Under the pieces are notes generated by a model. It saw only the letters and a program-made list of their open reading frames with translations. It was not told the origin of the DNA and ran no database searches. Made by a program: the position numbers and the translations under genes. This document shows positions 51,312 to 60,100 of a DNA stretch of 64,000 nt, piece after piece (position 1 is the first letter of the stretch; every line of letters begins with the position of its first letter). Origin of the DNA: Armatimonadota bacterium (GTDB lineage: Bacteria; Armatimonadota; DTGP01; JAKQQT01); the NCBI GenBank assembly GCA_036504095.1, contig DASXVS010000040.1, positions 1 through 64,000 on the forward strand, given 5' to 3'.

Positions 51312-52676
51312 TCAGTCCGCCTGGCTTGAAACGCGCAAGATGTGGACGGTGCGAACCCGCCGCCCCTCCATGGCTTCAACGCGAAGCGTGTAGCCGTCGG
51401 CGGTCACCTGCTGTCCCTGCTCGGGCACCGCGCCGAGGCGCCACTGGATGAAGCCGGCCACGGTCTCCGCGTCCTCCGCCTCCAGCGCGATGTCCAGATC
51501 GCGCTCCAGATCGTCAAGGGTCACCCCGCCGTCAACGAGCCACGCATCTTTGCCTGCCGCCTGCACTTCCGGATGCTCGTGCTGGTGTTCGTCCTGGATG
51601 TCGCCGACGATTTCTTCCAGAACGTCTTCCAGCGTGACGATGCCGGACGTGCCTCCCCACTCATCCAGCACGAGCGCCATGTGGATGTGGGACGACTGGA
51701 ACTGTCTCAGCAGCGAGTCCAGAGCCTTGGTTTCGGGGACAACCAATATGTCGCGCCGCGCATCGCGGATGGTTGCGCCTTCCCGCCCCGCAACGGAAAG
51801 GAGGTCCTTGATGTGGACCATTCCGATCACCTGGTCCGCGTCTGGATCGCATAGCGGAAACCGGGTGTAGCCGGCGTCGTTGGCGCGTACGATGTTTTCG
51901 GCCAGCGACAGGGAGGTTGTCAGGTAGGCCATATCGACGCGCGGCACCATGATGTCTCGCGCATTCCGGTCTCCGATAATGATGGCATTTCTGGCCATTT
52001 CCGCTTCGTCGGCGCCCACGGCGCCGCGCGCTTCCGAGGACGACACGATGAGGTTGATCTCTTCGGGTGAGTGCACTTCCGCCTGCGAACGCGGGTCTAT
52101 CCCGAACAGGCGCAGCGCCGAGTGCGTCATCCCCGTGAGTATCCACACCGGGACGTACATCACCCGGTAAAAGAGCGTTACGAAGGGGGCCAGAATAACG
52201 GCCACGCGTTCCGCTCGCTGGATCGAGATGTATTTGGGTACCTGCTCGCCGAATACAACCTGCAGCGCGGCCATAACCGCGATGCTGAAGAAGAGGGCGA
52301 GAGTGTGTTCGTTGTCACTGCCCAGCGGCAGTTTCCGGAAGAGAGGTTCCAGCAGCCGGCTCATCGCGGGCTCGCCCATCTTGCCGAGAAGCAAGGTGGT
52401 GACGGTGACGCCGATCTGGGTGGCGCTGAGGAAATACCCCAGGCGGCGCTGCGCTGCCAGGGCGCTGCGAGCGCCTCGCGAGCCGTCTTCAGCCAACTCC
52501 TCAAGGCGGGTGGGGCGTGCCTTGACGATGGCGTACTCGGCGGCCACAAAAAACGCGCTAAGGGTGATTAAGAGCACAATGCCCACGCCGCTCAGCGCAT
52601 CGTGCAAATTAATGCCTGCCCATACTAGTGTCGCTGCGGGTTGAAGCCCGGTTGCGGACAGAACGTGTGCGTCCAT
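51312..52676 (-). CDS. CNNM/HlyC-CorC-type membrane protein with CBS pair
   Basis: A 454-residue protein. Residues about 15-200 form a DUF21 membrane domain (SAFFVAAEYAIVKARPTRL), followed by a CBS pair (FPLCDPDADQVIGMVHIKDL, then LDEWGGTSGIVTLEDVLEE) and a C-terminal CorC_HlyC domain (GFIQWRLGAVPEQGQQVT). This architecture is that of bacterial magnesium/divalent cation transport proteins related to CorC and CNNM. The start is ATG at 52676. It faces the FMN reductase gene 20 bases away. Confidence 0.9.
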   Translation of the reverse strand: MDAHVLSATGLQPAATLVWAGINLHDALSGVGIVLLITLSAFFVAAEYAIVKARPTRLEELAEDGSRGARSALAAQRRLGYFLSATQIGVTVTTLLLGKMGEPAMSRLLEPLFRKLPLGSDNEHTLALFFSIAVMAALQVVFGEQVPKYISIQRAERVAVILAPFVTLFYRVMYVPVWILTGMTHSALRLFGIDPRSQAEVHSPEEINLIVSSSEARGAVGADEAEMARNAIIIGDRNARDIMVPRVDMAYLTTSLSLAENIVRANDAGYTRFPLCDPDADQVIGMVHIKDLLSVAGREGATIRDARRDILVVPETKALDSLLRQFQSSHIHMALVLDEWGGTSGIVTLEDVLEEIVGDIQDEHQHEHPEVQAAGKDAWLVDGGVTLDDLERDLDIALEAEDAETVAGFIQWRLGAVPEQGQQVTADGYTLRVEAMEGRRVRTVHILRVSSQAD

Positions 52677-52952
52677 AAGGGGCGGCGATATGGCCTCGCC
52701 GTGGGCGCGACGGACGACGTCCAGACCGTTCTCCTCAACGGTGAAGGGACGCTGCCCGGGTTGCGGCGCTCAAAGTTTTGCCGCATCATCAGATATTATA
52801 ACACAGGGGGTAAGCGTGCGTCGTGCAATCTTCGGCGCGCCCCGTTTGGCCGCGGTGCCTGATCGGACGACTTGGGACGAGGCGTCGTCGCGGCGCATAC
52901 ACTGTAAGGGCGCCGGGCGCAAGCACTCCAAACGCGCTCCCTCGATCTGCTT

Positions 52953-55900
52953 ATGAAAACATTAAACATCGCATCCGCCTTGGCCGCGCTGTCGGTCACG
53001 ACCGGCGCCGCAACTGCAGCCGCGCCGATGAGCCGGGGCGCCTGGATATGGTCCCCGGGCCCTGAGAACCCCCGAAACCTGCACGCCTATTTCCGCAAGA
53101 CGTTCACGCTTTCGGCGCCGCCTTCGTCCGCGATCGTCCGGGTGACGGCGGATAACCGGTACGTCCTCTACGTCAACGGACAGCGCGTCTCGCGTGGCCC
53201 TGCCCGCAGCCACACGCGCTGGATGGCATACGAAACCCTGGACATCGCGAAATACCTGACGGCGGGGACGAATGCGCTTACCGCTGTCGTTGCGCATTAC
53301 GGAGAGCCCACCTTCCGCACGCAAAACGCGAGGGCAGGCTTCCTTCTGGAAGCCGATATCCGGGACGGCGCCAGGACCGTGGAGGTCCAGACCGACCAGA
53401 CGTGGAAATGCCTGCCGTCGGAAGCCTGGGCTCGCGACGTGGACAAAATGAGCCTCCAACTGGCATTTCCGGACGTCTTCGACGCGCGGAAAGAGCCGGT
53501 CGGATGGCGTGAGGTGGCGTTTGACGATTCCTCGTGGAAGCCCCCAACCGTCATCGGCCCGGCTGGGACCGCTCCTTGGACCGACCTGGCGCCCTCCGGC
53601 CTGCCGCCACAGATAGAGGAGCCACTCCGCCCTGCGGCCGTCGTGGACGTTCTCGCAGTCAAAGTACCGCCTCCGGCGGCGCAGATCGATATGGCGTCGT
53701 TCTTCGACCGCAAGGGTTGGGCCGTAGCGTATGCCAGCACGTGTCTCTACGTTCCAACCGCCCGCACTGTGACCCTCGAAATGGGCTGCGATGACGCGGC
53801 CAAAGTGTGGCTGGACGGCGGCCTGGTTCTGGAGCGGATCGACGGCGGCCCGGCCGCCGCGGCGCAGGCGGTCACGGAGGTCAAGCTTAAGGCCGGCTGG
53901 CATCGCGTGATGGTGAAAGTGGTCCAGGTGGTCGGCCAGTGGAAACTGTTCTTTGGCGTTTCCGGGCCGGGGGCGAAGGGCATCGTCCTGTCATCTGAAA
54001 AGGATGCCGCAAAACCGGGTTCCTGGCGCATTTCGCCGTTATACGAATTCGATGCCGCCAAGGGACTGCGTCCGGGATACGATCACGCATTCCCGCCGGA
54101 AACGGGTGGCGTGACACCCGAATGGACGCTGACCCAGGCGCCGATCACAACCATTCGTTCGATCGCGACCATTATGCGCACCGAACCGGTGCTCGGCAAC
54201 GGCACATCGCTTGTCGAAAACTCCGCAAGTCTCGCAACGGAAACCCCCGAAGCGACCTTCCAGTGCCGCGCGGGAAAGGACGGCGCGGTGCTGCTCGATA
54301 TGGGTCGCGAGGTGCTGGGATATCCCCGTGTCACGATCAGGGGCGCCCAGGGAGGCGAAATTGTCGATATGGGGTATGGCGAAGGGTTGGTCGGGCCGGA
54401 CGGCGCTTACGTGAGCCCCCGGAACGGTGCCAAGGGCCGGCTCAACCCGGAGTACAAAGACGTTGCCTACGCCGACCGGTTCATCTGCCGCCGCGGCGAC
54501 AACACCTTCGAGCCGACCGATAAGCGCGCTTTCCGGTACTGGCAGATAGAAATCCGGAACGCCGCGAAACCGGTGACGCTCGCGGAGGCCACGGTCGGGC
54601 TGGCCACTTACCCTGTCGCCTATCGGGGCGCGTTCGAGTGCAGCGACCCGATCCTCAATCGGATATGGAACATGGGTCGATGGACGCTCCAACTGAATAT
54701 GGATGACGCGTACACGGACTGTCCGTGGCGCGAGCGCGCGCAGTGGTGGGGTGACGCGCGCGTTGAATCGCTGGTGAACTATTACTGCTTTGGCGATACG
54801 GCCCTCATGCGCCGCGCGCTCGTCCAGGCGGCCCAGAGTCAGGACGCAGAGGGGATCGTTCGCGGTGTCTTCCCAACGGACTGGGATGGCGCGCGCCTGC
54901 CATCATTCTCATTGATGTGGGTCTATTCGCTCTGGGAGTACTATCTGTTCACGGGTGATTCGTCTCTGTTCGCGTCTATGACGCCGGTGATCGACCGACT
55001 GATGGGCTTTTTTCAGGCTCGGATGAGCGACGAAGGCGGACTCCTGAAAGACGTGCCATACTGGGTATTCATCGATTGGGCGCCGGGCATGGAGGTACAG
55101 CGCTTCGGTGTTTCGGGTCCGCTGAACTGCCTCTATTACCGGGCGCTGCTCGCCACGTCGGACATCGCGCGCGTCAGCGGCGACCCGGACAAGGCGTCGC
55201 GATACGCGGCAAAGGCAGCCGCCGTGAAAGCCGCCATCAACAACCTGCTGTGGGCGCCCGATGAACGCGTCTATATGGGCGCCATCGACAAGGGCAAGCG
55301 GATAGGCCCGCCGTCGCAGCATATGTCGAGCCTCGCCGTGGCGTTCGGCATCGCACCCCGGGAGCGTGCGGCGGACACGATGCGGCGCGCGGACACTGAT
55401 CCTCTTTCCGTCAAAATCGGTTCGCCCTATTTCTCATCGTTCTACCTGGACGCCCTGTACGCCATGGGACGGCATTCCGATGCCTTGGCGTACATCCGGA
55501 AGAACTGGGGCGGGATGCTGGACTGGGGCGCCACGACTTTCTGGGAGAAATGGGAGCCGACAGACAGCCTTTGCCACGGCTGGTCCGCTTGTCCGACAAA
55601 GGATTTACCGGCCCAATACCTCGGCGTTCGACCGACCTCGCCCGGTTGGGCTGAATGGGAAATCGCGCCGGCCTTCTGCGACCTGCAATGGGCGAAGGGC
55701 GTCGTTCCGACCGTGAAGGGTGACATCAAGGCGTCCTGGAAGCGCCAGGAGCGCGGCGTTGCTCTCACGCTCACCGTTCCCGGCGGTACAACCGGCCGCA
55801 TCGTTCTTCCGCGGAAGGAATGGGAGAGCGCCTCGTGGCGGGTAAACGGCAAGTCGCTGATTTCGTCTTCGGCCAAGCTGTCGAAGGTTGATGCGAGCTG

Positions 55901-55961
55901 GGTGTTAACGCTAGCCCAACCCGGTGACTATGATGTGGAAGTGACCGGCGGCCCCTCGTGA
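52953..55961 (+). CDS. Secreted alpha-L-rhamnosidase (GH78)
   Basis: A 1002-residue exported enzyme with a signal peptide. N-terminal beta-sandwich domains (YFRKTFTLSAPPSSAIVRVT, YVLYVNGQRVSRGPARS) precede an all-helical catalytic domain containing TDCPWRERAQWWGDARVE, with the conserved glutamates of GH78, then WVYSLWEYYLFTGDSSLF and GAYVSPRNGAK upstream. The C-terminal beta domain contains GGTTGRIVLPRKEWES. It should release rhamnose from plant or microbial polysaccharides outside the cell. The upstream 276 bases carry an AT-rich AGATATTATAAC that may be the promoter; no clear -35 was seen. Confidence 0.88.
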   Translation: MKTLNIASALAALSVTTGAATAAAPMSRGAWIWSPGPENPRNLHAYFRKTFTLSAPPSSAIVRVTADNRYVLYVNGQRVSRGPARSHTRWMAYETLDIAKYLTAGTNALTAVVAHYGEPTFRTQNARAGFLLEADIRDGARTVEVQTDQTWKCLPSEAWARDVDKMSLQLAFPDVFDARKEPVGWREVAFDDSSWKPPTVIGPAGTAPWTDLAPSGLPPQIEEPLRPAAVVDVLAVKVPPPAAQIDMASFFDRKGWAVAYASTCLYVPTARTVTLEMGCDDAAKVWLDGGLVLERIDGGPAAAAQAVTEVKLKAGWHRVMVKVVQVVGQWKLFFGVSGPGAKGIVLSSEKDAAKPGSWRISPLYEFDAAKGLRPGYDHAFPPETGGVTPEWTLTQAPITTIRSIATIMRTEPVLGNGTSLVENSASLATETPEATFQCRAGKDGAVLLDMGREVLGYPRVTIRGAQGGEIVDMGYGEGLVGPDGAYVSPRNGAKGRLNPEYKDVAYADRFICRRGDNTFEPTDKRAFRYWQIEIRNAAKPVTLAEATVGLATYPVAYRGAFECSDPILNRIWNMGRWTLQLNMDDAYTDCPWRERAQWWGDARVESLVNYYCFGDTALMRRALVQAAQSQDAEGIVRGVFPTDWDGARLPSFSLMWVYSLWEYYLFTGDSSLFASMTPVIDRLMGFFQARMSDEGGLLKDVPYWVFIDWAPGMEVQRFGVSGPLNCLYYRALLATSDIARVSGDPDKASRYAAKAAAVKAAINNLLWAPDERVYMGAIDKGKRIGPPSQHMSSLAVAFGIAPRERAADTMRRADTDPLSVKIGSPYFSSFYLDALYAMGRHSDALAYIRKNWGGMLDWGATTFWEKWEPTDSLCHGWSACPTKDLPAQYLGVRPTSPGWAEWEIAPAFCDLQWAKGVVPTVKGDIKASWKRQERGVALTLTVPGGTTGRIVLPRKEWESASWRVNGKSLISSSAKLSKVDASWVLTLAQPGDYDVEVTGGPS

Positions 55962-56034
55962 CGATAGGGCTGTTGGCCGACAATATGATGGGGTCAACCC
56001 CCGATCCCTGCAAGAACTGTTTGAAAGGCATTAG

Positions 56035-57024
56035 ATGGCACAACGTATCCGTACCGCGTCGGTCGCCCGCACCGCCGTTAGGCCGCATCCCCGCAATCCT
56101 CGTCCGGTAAACGACGCCCGCGTGGACGCGATGGTCGCTTCCTATGAATCCGATCCGTCGATCCTGGAGCGGCACCCTATCCTCGTTCAGGATGACGGAG
56201 GGATGCTGACCGTGGTCAGCGGCCACCACCGATTGATGATGGCGAATCGCCTGAAGCTGCCCGAAGTCTGGGTGGACATCTGGAGCATGAATGACGAGGA
56301 AGCCTATTTCGAACTCGTCCGCGCGAACGAACAGGAGCCGATGGACCTGCTTTCCTATGGCCTCCATTTTGTGCATATGCCGCAGAAGATGCTTCCTGGC
56401 GCCTACGCCAAGGCGATCGGACGCAGCGCCACGTTCGTGGCGGCGGCCCGCCGCGCCGCCGAGGTCTACGACAGCCTTCCGGGTGTTCTCAAGGCCCAGG
56501 TTGACGGCCAGGTGAGCGGCTGGACGCTGGCGCACGTGGGACGGGCCGATCCGTCTTCCTGGGAGGCTATCGTCGAGGAGGTTGTCGGCAATCGGCTTTC
56601 GCCGGGTCAAACGGAAGTGCTGGTGAACGAATATACCGGCGCAACGAAACGTCCCAATGCCGCGGCGCCGGACGGAGACCACGTGGACGACAACCCCTTC
56701 CTGGATGTCGCCAACGGCGCTGTCGCGCCGGCCAGCGAGGCCGAGCGCGAAGCCTTCCGCAAGGAGGCCCTCGCCGCCGCGGCGGAGCGGGACGCCGCTG
56801 AAGACGAGGGGATGTTCAAGCGGGGCGACACCGAGGCCGGGCGCCAGCCGAAAAAACTCAAGGCCGAGACCGGCGCCGACCCCCGCGAAGTGATGGGCGT
56901 GGTCATCCACATGTTCCGTGAAGTCCACGACCTCGTCTCGCGGATCAACACGAGAGACCTGGACGAAGAGCAGAAGCAGATCGCCCGCGAAATTCTCCTG
57001 GGCCTTTTGGACGCCCTCGGCTGA
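56035..57024 (+). CDS. ParB/Srx-like DNA-binding domain protein
   Basis: A 329-residue protein with a ParB N-terminal-type domain at residues about 10-110 (VRPHPRNPRPVNDARVDAMV, then VVSGHHRLMMANRLKLPEVW, the GxHR signature corresponding to GERR in ParB). A helical middle and a charged C-terminal tail (EAEREAFRKEALAAAAERDA) follow. No ParA-like ATPase is adjacent and the C-terminus is not that of chromosomal ParB, so this is an orphan ParB-like protein. Its targets are unknown. A palindromic repeat follows the stop. Confidence 0.75.
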   Translation: MAQRIRTASVARTAVRPHPRNPRPVNDARVDAMVASYESDPSILERHPILVQDDGGMLTVVSGHHRLMMANRLKLPEVWVDIWSMNDEEAYFELVRANEQEPMDLLSYGLHFVHMPQKMLPGAYAKAIGRSATFVAAARRAAEVYDSLPGVLKAQVDGQVSGWTLAHVGRADPSSWEAIVEEVVGNRLSPGQTEVLVNEYTGATKRPNAAAPDGDHVDDNPFLDVANGAVAPASEAEREAFRKEALAAAAERDAAEDEGMFKRGDTEAGRQPKKLKAETGADPREVMGVVIHMFREVHDLVSRINTRDLDEEQKQIAREILLGLLDALG

Positions 57025-57030
57025 TCCCCG

Positions 57031-57127
57031 ATGGGGAAATGGGGAAATCTGGAAACGGGGAGATGAGGAAATGCCCGAACATTTCCCCGTTTCCTCGTTT
57101 TCCCATTTCTCCATTGTCTCATTTCCC
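57031..57127. repeat. Imperfect palindrome of GGGGAAATGGGGAAA words after the ParB-like gene
   Basis: ATGGGGAAATGGGGAAATC at 57031-57049 and GGAAACGGGGAGATGAGG further on face CATTTCCCCGTTTCC and TTTTCCCATTTCTCC (57080-57112). The centre GAAATG CCCGAA CATTTC is perfect and the outer words pair with shifts. It occupies most of the 200-base gap before thrC. The remaining 100 bases show nothing I can assign. Confidence 0.65.
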
Positions 57128-57228
57128 TGGTTGACGGCGATGCGTTCGGGTCTTACCATGGACTTAACGCATTTTCGCGCGCGACTGCGCTCGCCCGGTG
57201 GTGGCGATGAAGGGATCCTGGCACAGTG

Positions 57229-58314
57229 ATGAACTCCTCGGTTGAATGGCACGGCCTGTTGAGGCATTATCGCGACTACCTTCCGGTTACCGATAAGACT
57301 CCGATCGTGTCGTTGTATGAAGGGGCCACTCCACTGATCCCCGCGCCGGCGATCTCGCGCCGTGTCGGGCATGGCGCGCGCGTTTATCTGAAATACGAGG
57401 GACTGAACCCCACGGGTTCCTTCAAGGATCGCGGGATGACGATGGCGATCAGCCACGCGGCCGAGGAGGGCGCGAAGGCTGTTTTATGCGCGTCCACGGG
57501 GAACACCTCTGCGAGCGCGGCGGCCTACGCGGCGCGCGCCGGGATGAAGTGTGTTGTGCTGCTCGAATACCACAAGGGCGCGATCGCGATGGGGAAGCTC
57601 GCCCAGGCGCTGATGCACGGCGCGTTGATTGTGCCCGTGGAGGGTAACTTCGACGAGTCCCTCCATCTTGCGCGAATCATGGAGCGAAAGTACCCGATCA
57701 CTCTGGTCAATAGCGTGAACCCGTACCGCATCGAGGGGCAGAAAACGGGCGCGTTCGAGATTGTGGACGTCCTGGGCCGCGCGCCTGACCTGCATTGCAT
57801 CCCGGTCGGTAACGCCGGCAATATCACGGCGTACTGGAAGGGGTACAAGGAGTACCACGAGCGTGGGAGGTCGGATTCCCTGCCGCGGATGATGGGCTTC
57901 CAGAGCGCTGGCGCGGCCCCGATCGTGCTAGGCCACCCGGTGCGCGAACCGCAGACGATCGCCACGGCGATTAAGATCGGAAATCCCGCTTCGTGGAAAC
58001 AGGCGGAAGCGGCCCGCGATGAATCAGGCGGCAGAATTGACATCGTTACCGATGAGCAGATATTGAACGCATACGGAATCCTCGCGAGGGAAGAGGGGGT
58101 GTTCTGCGAGCCCGCCAGCGCGGCGAGCGTTGCGGGCCTCCTCCAACTGGCCGAGCAGGGGTACTTCGAGACTGCGGACATTGAGAACCCCGTGATTGCG
58201 TGCGTGCTGACCGGGCACGGCCTGAAGGACCCCGACCGCGCCCTGGCGCAGGTGGCCCTTCCGGAGCCGGTCGCCGCGACTGAAGACGCCGTGGCGCGGG
58301 CCTGCGGATTCTGA
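57229..58314 (+). CDS. thrC: Threonine synthase
   Basis: A 361-residue fold-type-II PLP enzyme that converts O-phosphohomoserine to threonine. Seen are [32 protein letters not shown] with the PLP lysine, [17 protein letters not shown] and [19 protein letters not shown], and [15 protein letters not shown] near the end. The phosphate-binding and lid segments have normal length. GTG 57226 or ATG 57229 could start it; AAGGGA lies upstream. No other threonine genes are nearby. Confidence 0.92.
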   Translation: MNSSVEWHGLLRHYRDYLPVTDKTPIVSLYEGATPLIPAPAISRRVGHGARVYLKYEGLNPTGSFKDRGMTMAISHAAEEGAKAVLCASTGNTSASAAAYAARAGMKCVVLLEYHKGAIAMGKLAQALMHGALIVPVEGNFDESLHLARIMERKYPITLVNSVNPYRIEGQKTGAFEIVDVLGRAPDLHCIPVGNAGNITAYWKGYKEYHERGRSDSLPRMMGFQSAGAAPIVLGHPVREPQTIATAIKIGNPASWKQAEAARDESGGRIDIVTDEQILNAYGILAREEGVFCEPASAASVAGLLQLAEQGYFETADIENPVIACVLTGHGLKDPDRALAQVALPEPVAATEDAVARACGF

Positions 58315-58330
58315 TGGCGAGGCTGATGGT

Positions 58331-58336
58331 ATAATC
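58331..58336 (+). promoter_or_regulatory. TATAAT -10 box of the toxin-antitoxin pair
   Basis: A perfect TATAAT lies 17 bases before the ATG of the small upstream gene, with AGAGGT as ribosome site in between. A weak TTCTGA lies 14 bases upstream. The message would have a leader of about ten bases. Confidence 0.6.
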
Positions 58337-58352
58337 GCTCTAGAGGTGTGAC

Positions 58353-58583
58353 ATGGCTGTGATTCAACTTGAGGTCCCGGCATCCGTTGCCGAGTGGTAC
58401 CGCGAAATTGGGCCGGCTGACAAGGCCAATGATGGCGTGGACTTCCTCCTATGGTTGGAGGACCGGCAAAAGAGGCGCGAGGCCGGCACACAATTAGGCC
58501 CGATAATGGATGAGATCGGCCGGCAGGCGCAGGAGCGCGGGCTTACCCCCGATCTTCTAGAGGAAATTCTGCGTAATGAATAG
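58353..58583 (+). CDS. Probable antitoxin of a PIN-type toxin-antitoxin pair
   Basis: A 76-residue acidic and helical protein (AEWYREIGPADKAND, then LEDRQKRREAGTQLGPIMDE and ERGLTPDLLEEILRNE). It resembles the small partner genes that precede COG1569-type PIN toxins; the C-terminal helix is the likely toxin-neutralising part. No DNA-binding motif is obvious. Its last eight bases overlap the start of the toxin gene, the usual arrangement. A separate role cannot be excluded. Confidence 0.75.
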   Translation: MAVIQLEVPASVAEWYREIGPADKANDGVDFLLWLEDRQKRREAGTQLGPIMDEIGRQAQERGLTPDLLEEILRNE

Positions 58584-58989
58584 ACGGGTGGTCTTCGATA
58601 CCAGCGTCCTGGTTCGAGCCGTCGTGACTCCCCGGTCATGGAGCCGGCGGGCTCTGGATGTGGCTCGAACAGAAGACTGGCTGTTGGCATCGGAGGCGAC
58701 TCTCAACGAATTGAGCGAGGTTATGATGCGTCCGAAGTTCGATCGATTAGTCGATCTGCGGCTTCGGATTGCTTTCATTAAATTGTACGTGACGGCAGTG
58801 CAAATGGTGCCCATCCACCGCAGAGTAGCCTTCTGCCGAGATCCCAAAGACGATCTATTCCTCGAAGTCGCGATCAACGGCAGGGCTGATTGCGTCGTGA
58901 CGGAGGATGATGACATGATCGACATGTGCGCCATTGAGGGGATTCCTATACTCACGCCTGCCGCATTCCTCGATCTGAATGGTCCCTGA
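58576..58989 (+). CDS. PIN-domain toxin, COG1569 family
   Basis: A 137-residue ribonuclease-fold protein. The metal-binding acids are in VVFDTSVLVRAVV (Asp8), ASEATLNELSEV (Glu), CRDPKDDLFLEVA (Asp) and VTEDDDMIDM (Asp), all four present. Such proteins cut RNA in toxin-antitoxin systems. The start lies inside the last codons of the antitoxin gene. The base composition looks slightly lower in GC than its neighbours, fitting mobile origin, but no flanking mobile element is seen. Confidence 0.85.
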   Translation: MNRRVVFDTSVLVRAVVTPRSWSRRALDVARTEDWLLASEATLNELSEVMMRPKFDRLVDLRLRIAFIKLYVTAVQMVPIHRRVAFCRDPKDDLFLEVAINGRADCVVTEDDDMIDMCAIEGIPILTPAAFLDLNGP

Positions 58990-59004
58990 CGGTTGCTTCT
59001 CCAC

Positions 59005-60012
59005 ATGAACTTACTGCACATCGCCTCCGGCGAAGCGAACAGGGATATCTTCAACCCGATTTTCCGATCGGAAATTGCCCGCTTCGGAGAGCTGCGCATA
59101 GTTGAGGATGGCAGCTCGCTTTCCGGCGATGAACGCACCGCCTTGATACGCGGGTGCGACGTTCTGCTCACGGGTTGGGGCGCCGCGCCGGTTTCGGCCG
59201 CCGTCGCATCGGAGCCGGGGACCTTGCGATATGTCTGTCATATCACCGGCGAAATGCGCCGCACTGTTCCCATTGAGATCATCGACGCGGGCATTCCTGT
59301 CACCAATTGGGGCGATACTCCCGCGAGCGGGGTTGCGGAGGGCGCCATGGCGCTCCTGCTCGGCGCGGTGAAGGAGATTCACCTTCGCGTGAAGCACATC
59401 GAGCGCGGAGGCTGGGGCTTGGACCCCGCGACCCACGGCGGGACGCTGGAAGGGCTGAACGTGGGAATCTACGGTTTCGGGGCCATCGGCCGCCGGTTCG
59501 TGGACCTTCTGCGCCCTTTCGGTTCGACCATCCGGATATTCGATCCGTTCGCCGCGGGCCTCCCCGATGACTGTCTGCGCGTCTCCTCGCTGGAGGAGTT
59601 GTTCGATACGAGCGAGGCCATCGTCATTCACGCCGCACTTTGCGATGCAACCGCCGGGAGCGTGACCGCGGGCCTGTTGGCAAAGCTTCCTGATCACGGC
59701 GTTGTGGTCAACACCGCGCGCGGCGGCATCATCGATCAGGATGCGCTGTTCGCGGAACTCGAGTCAGGCCGCCTTCGCGCAGGGCTGGACGTCCTGGACC
59801 CGGACAGCCTGCCCGAAGACCACCCGGCCCGAGGTTGGGAGAACCTGATCCTGACCGGGCACCACATCGAGAACCCGTGGCCCTTGGATGGGCGCCCCGC
59901 GACCGCGCTGACACCAATGCAAAGGGTATGTGTCGAAAATCTGAGGCGTTTCGAGGCCGGCGAACCGCTCAAGTTCACGATGGATCGGACGCGATACCTC
60001 CTCAGCACGTAG
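59005..60012 (+). CDS. D-isomer-specific 2-hydroxyacid dehydrogenase
   Basis: A 335-residue NAD-dependent dehydrogenase. The NAD motif is GLNVGIYGFGAIGRRFVDLL, the substrate arginine lies in NTARGGIIDQDALFAELE, and the catalytic Glu and His occur in DPDSLPEDHPARG and ILTGHHIENPW. Related enzymes act on phosphoglycerate, glyoxylate or hydroxypyruvate; there is no ACT domain, so it is not SerA. ATG 59005 is preferred to the upstream TTG at 58993. It ends 5 bases before the perfect palindrome at 60018. Confidence 0.86.
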   Translation: MNLLHIASGEANRDIFNPIFRSEIARFGELRIVEDGSSLSGDERTALIRGCDVLLTGWGAAPVSAAVASEPGTLRYVCHITGEMRRTVPIEIIDAGIPVTNWGDTPASGVAEGAMALLLGAVKEIHLRVKHIERGGWGLDPATHGGTLEGLNVGIYGFGAIGRRFVDLLRPFGSTIRIFDPFAAGLPDDCLRVSSLEELFDTSEAIVIHAALCDATAGSVTAGLLAKLPDHGVVVNTARGGIIDQDALFAELESGRLRAGLDVLDPDSLPEDHPARGWENLILTGHHIENPWPLDGRPATALTPMQRVCVENLRRFEAGEPLKFTMDRTRYLLST

Positions 60013-60017
60013 TCCGA

Positions 60018-60090
60018 ACTGGGAAACCACAAAGGCACGAAGGCACAAAGATCGGTCCTTTGTGCCTTCGTGCCTTTGTGGTTTCCCAGT
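60018..60090. repeat. Perfect 33-bp-arm palindrome of ACCACAAAGGCAC words between convergent genes
   Basis: Arms 60018-60050 and 60058-60090 are exactly complementary over 33 bases, with the seven-base loop ATCGGTC. The arm repeats AAGGCAC twice. It lies between the convergent hydroxyacid dehydrogenase and glnA stops and may fold as a bidirectional 3'-end hairpin. The same word occurs at 14498-14617. Confidence 0.92.
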
Positions 60091-60100
60091 GCTGAGTACT

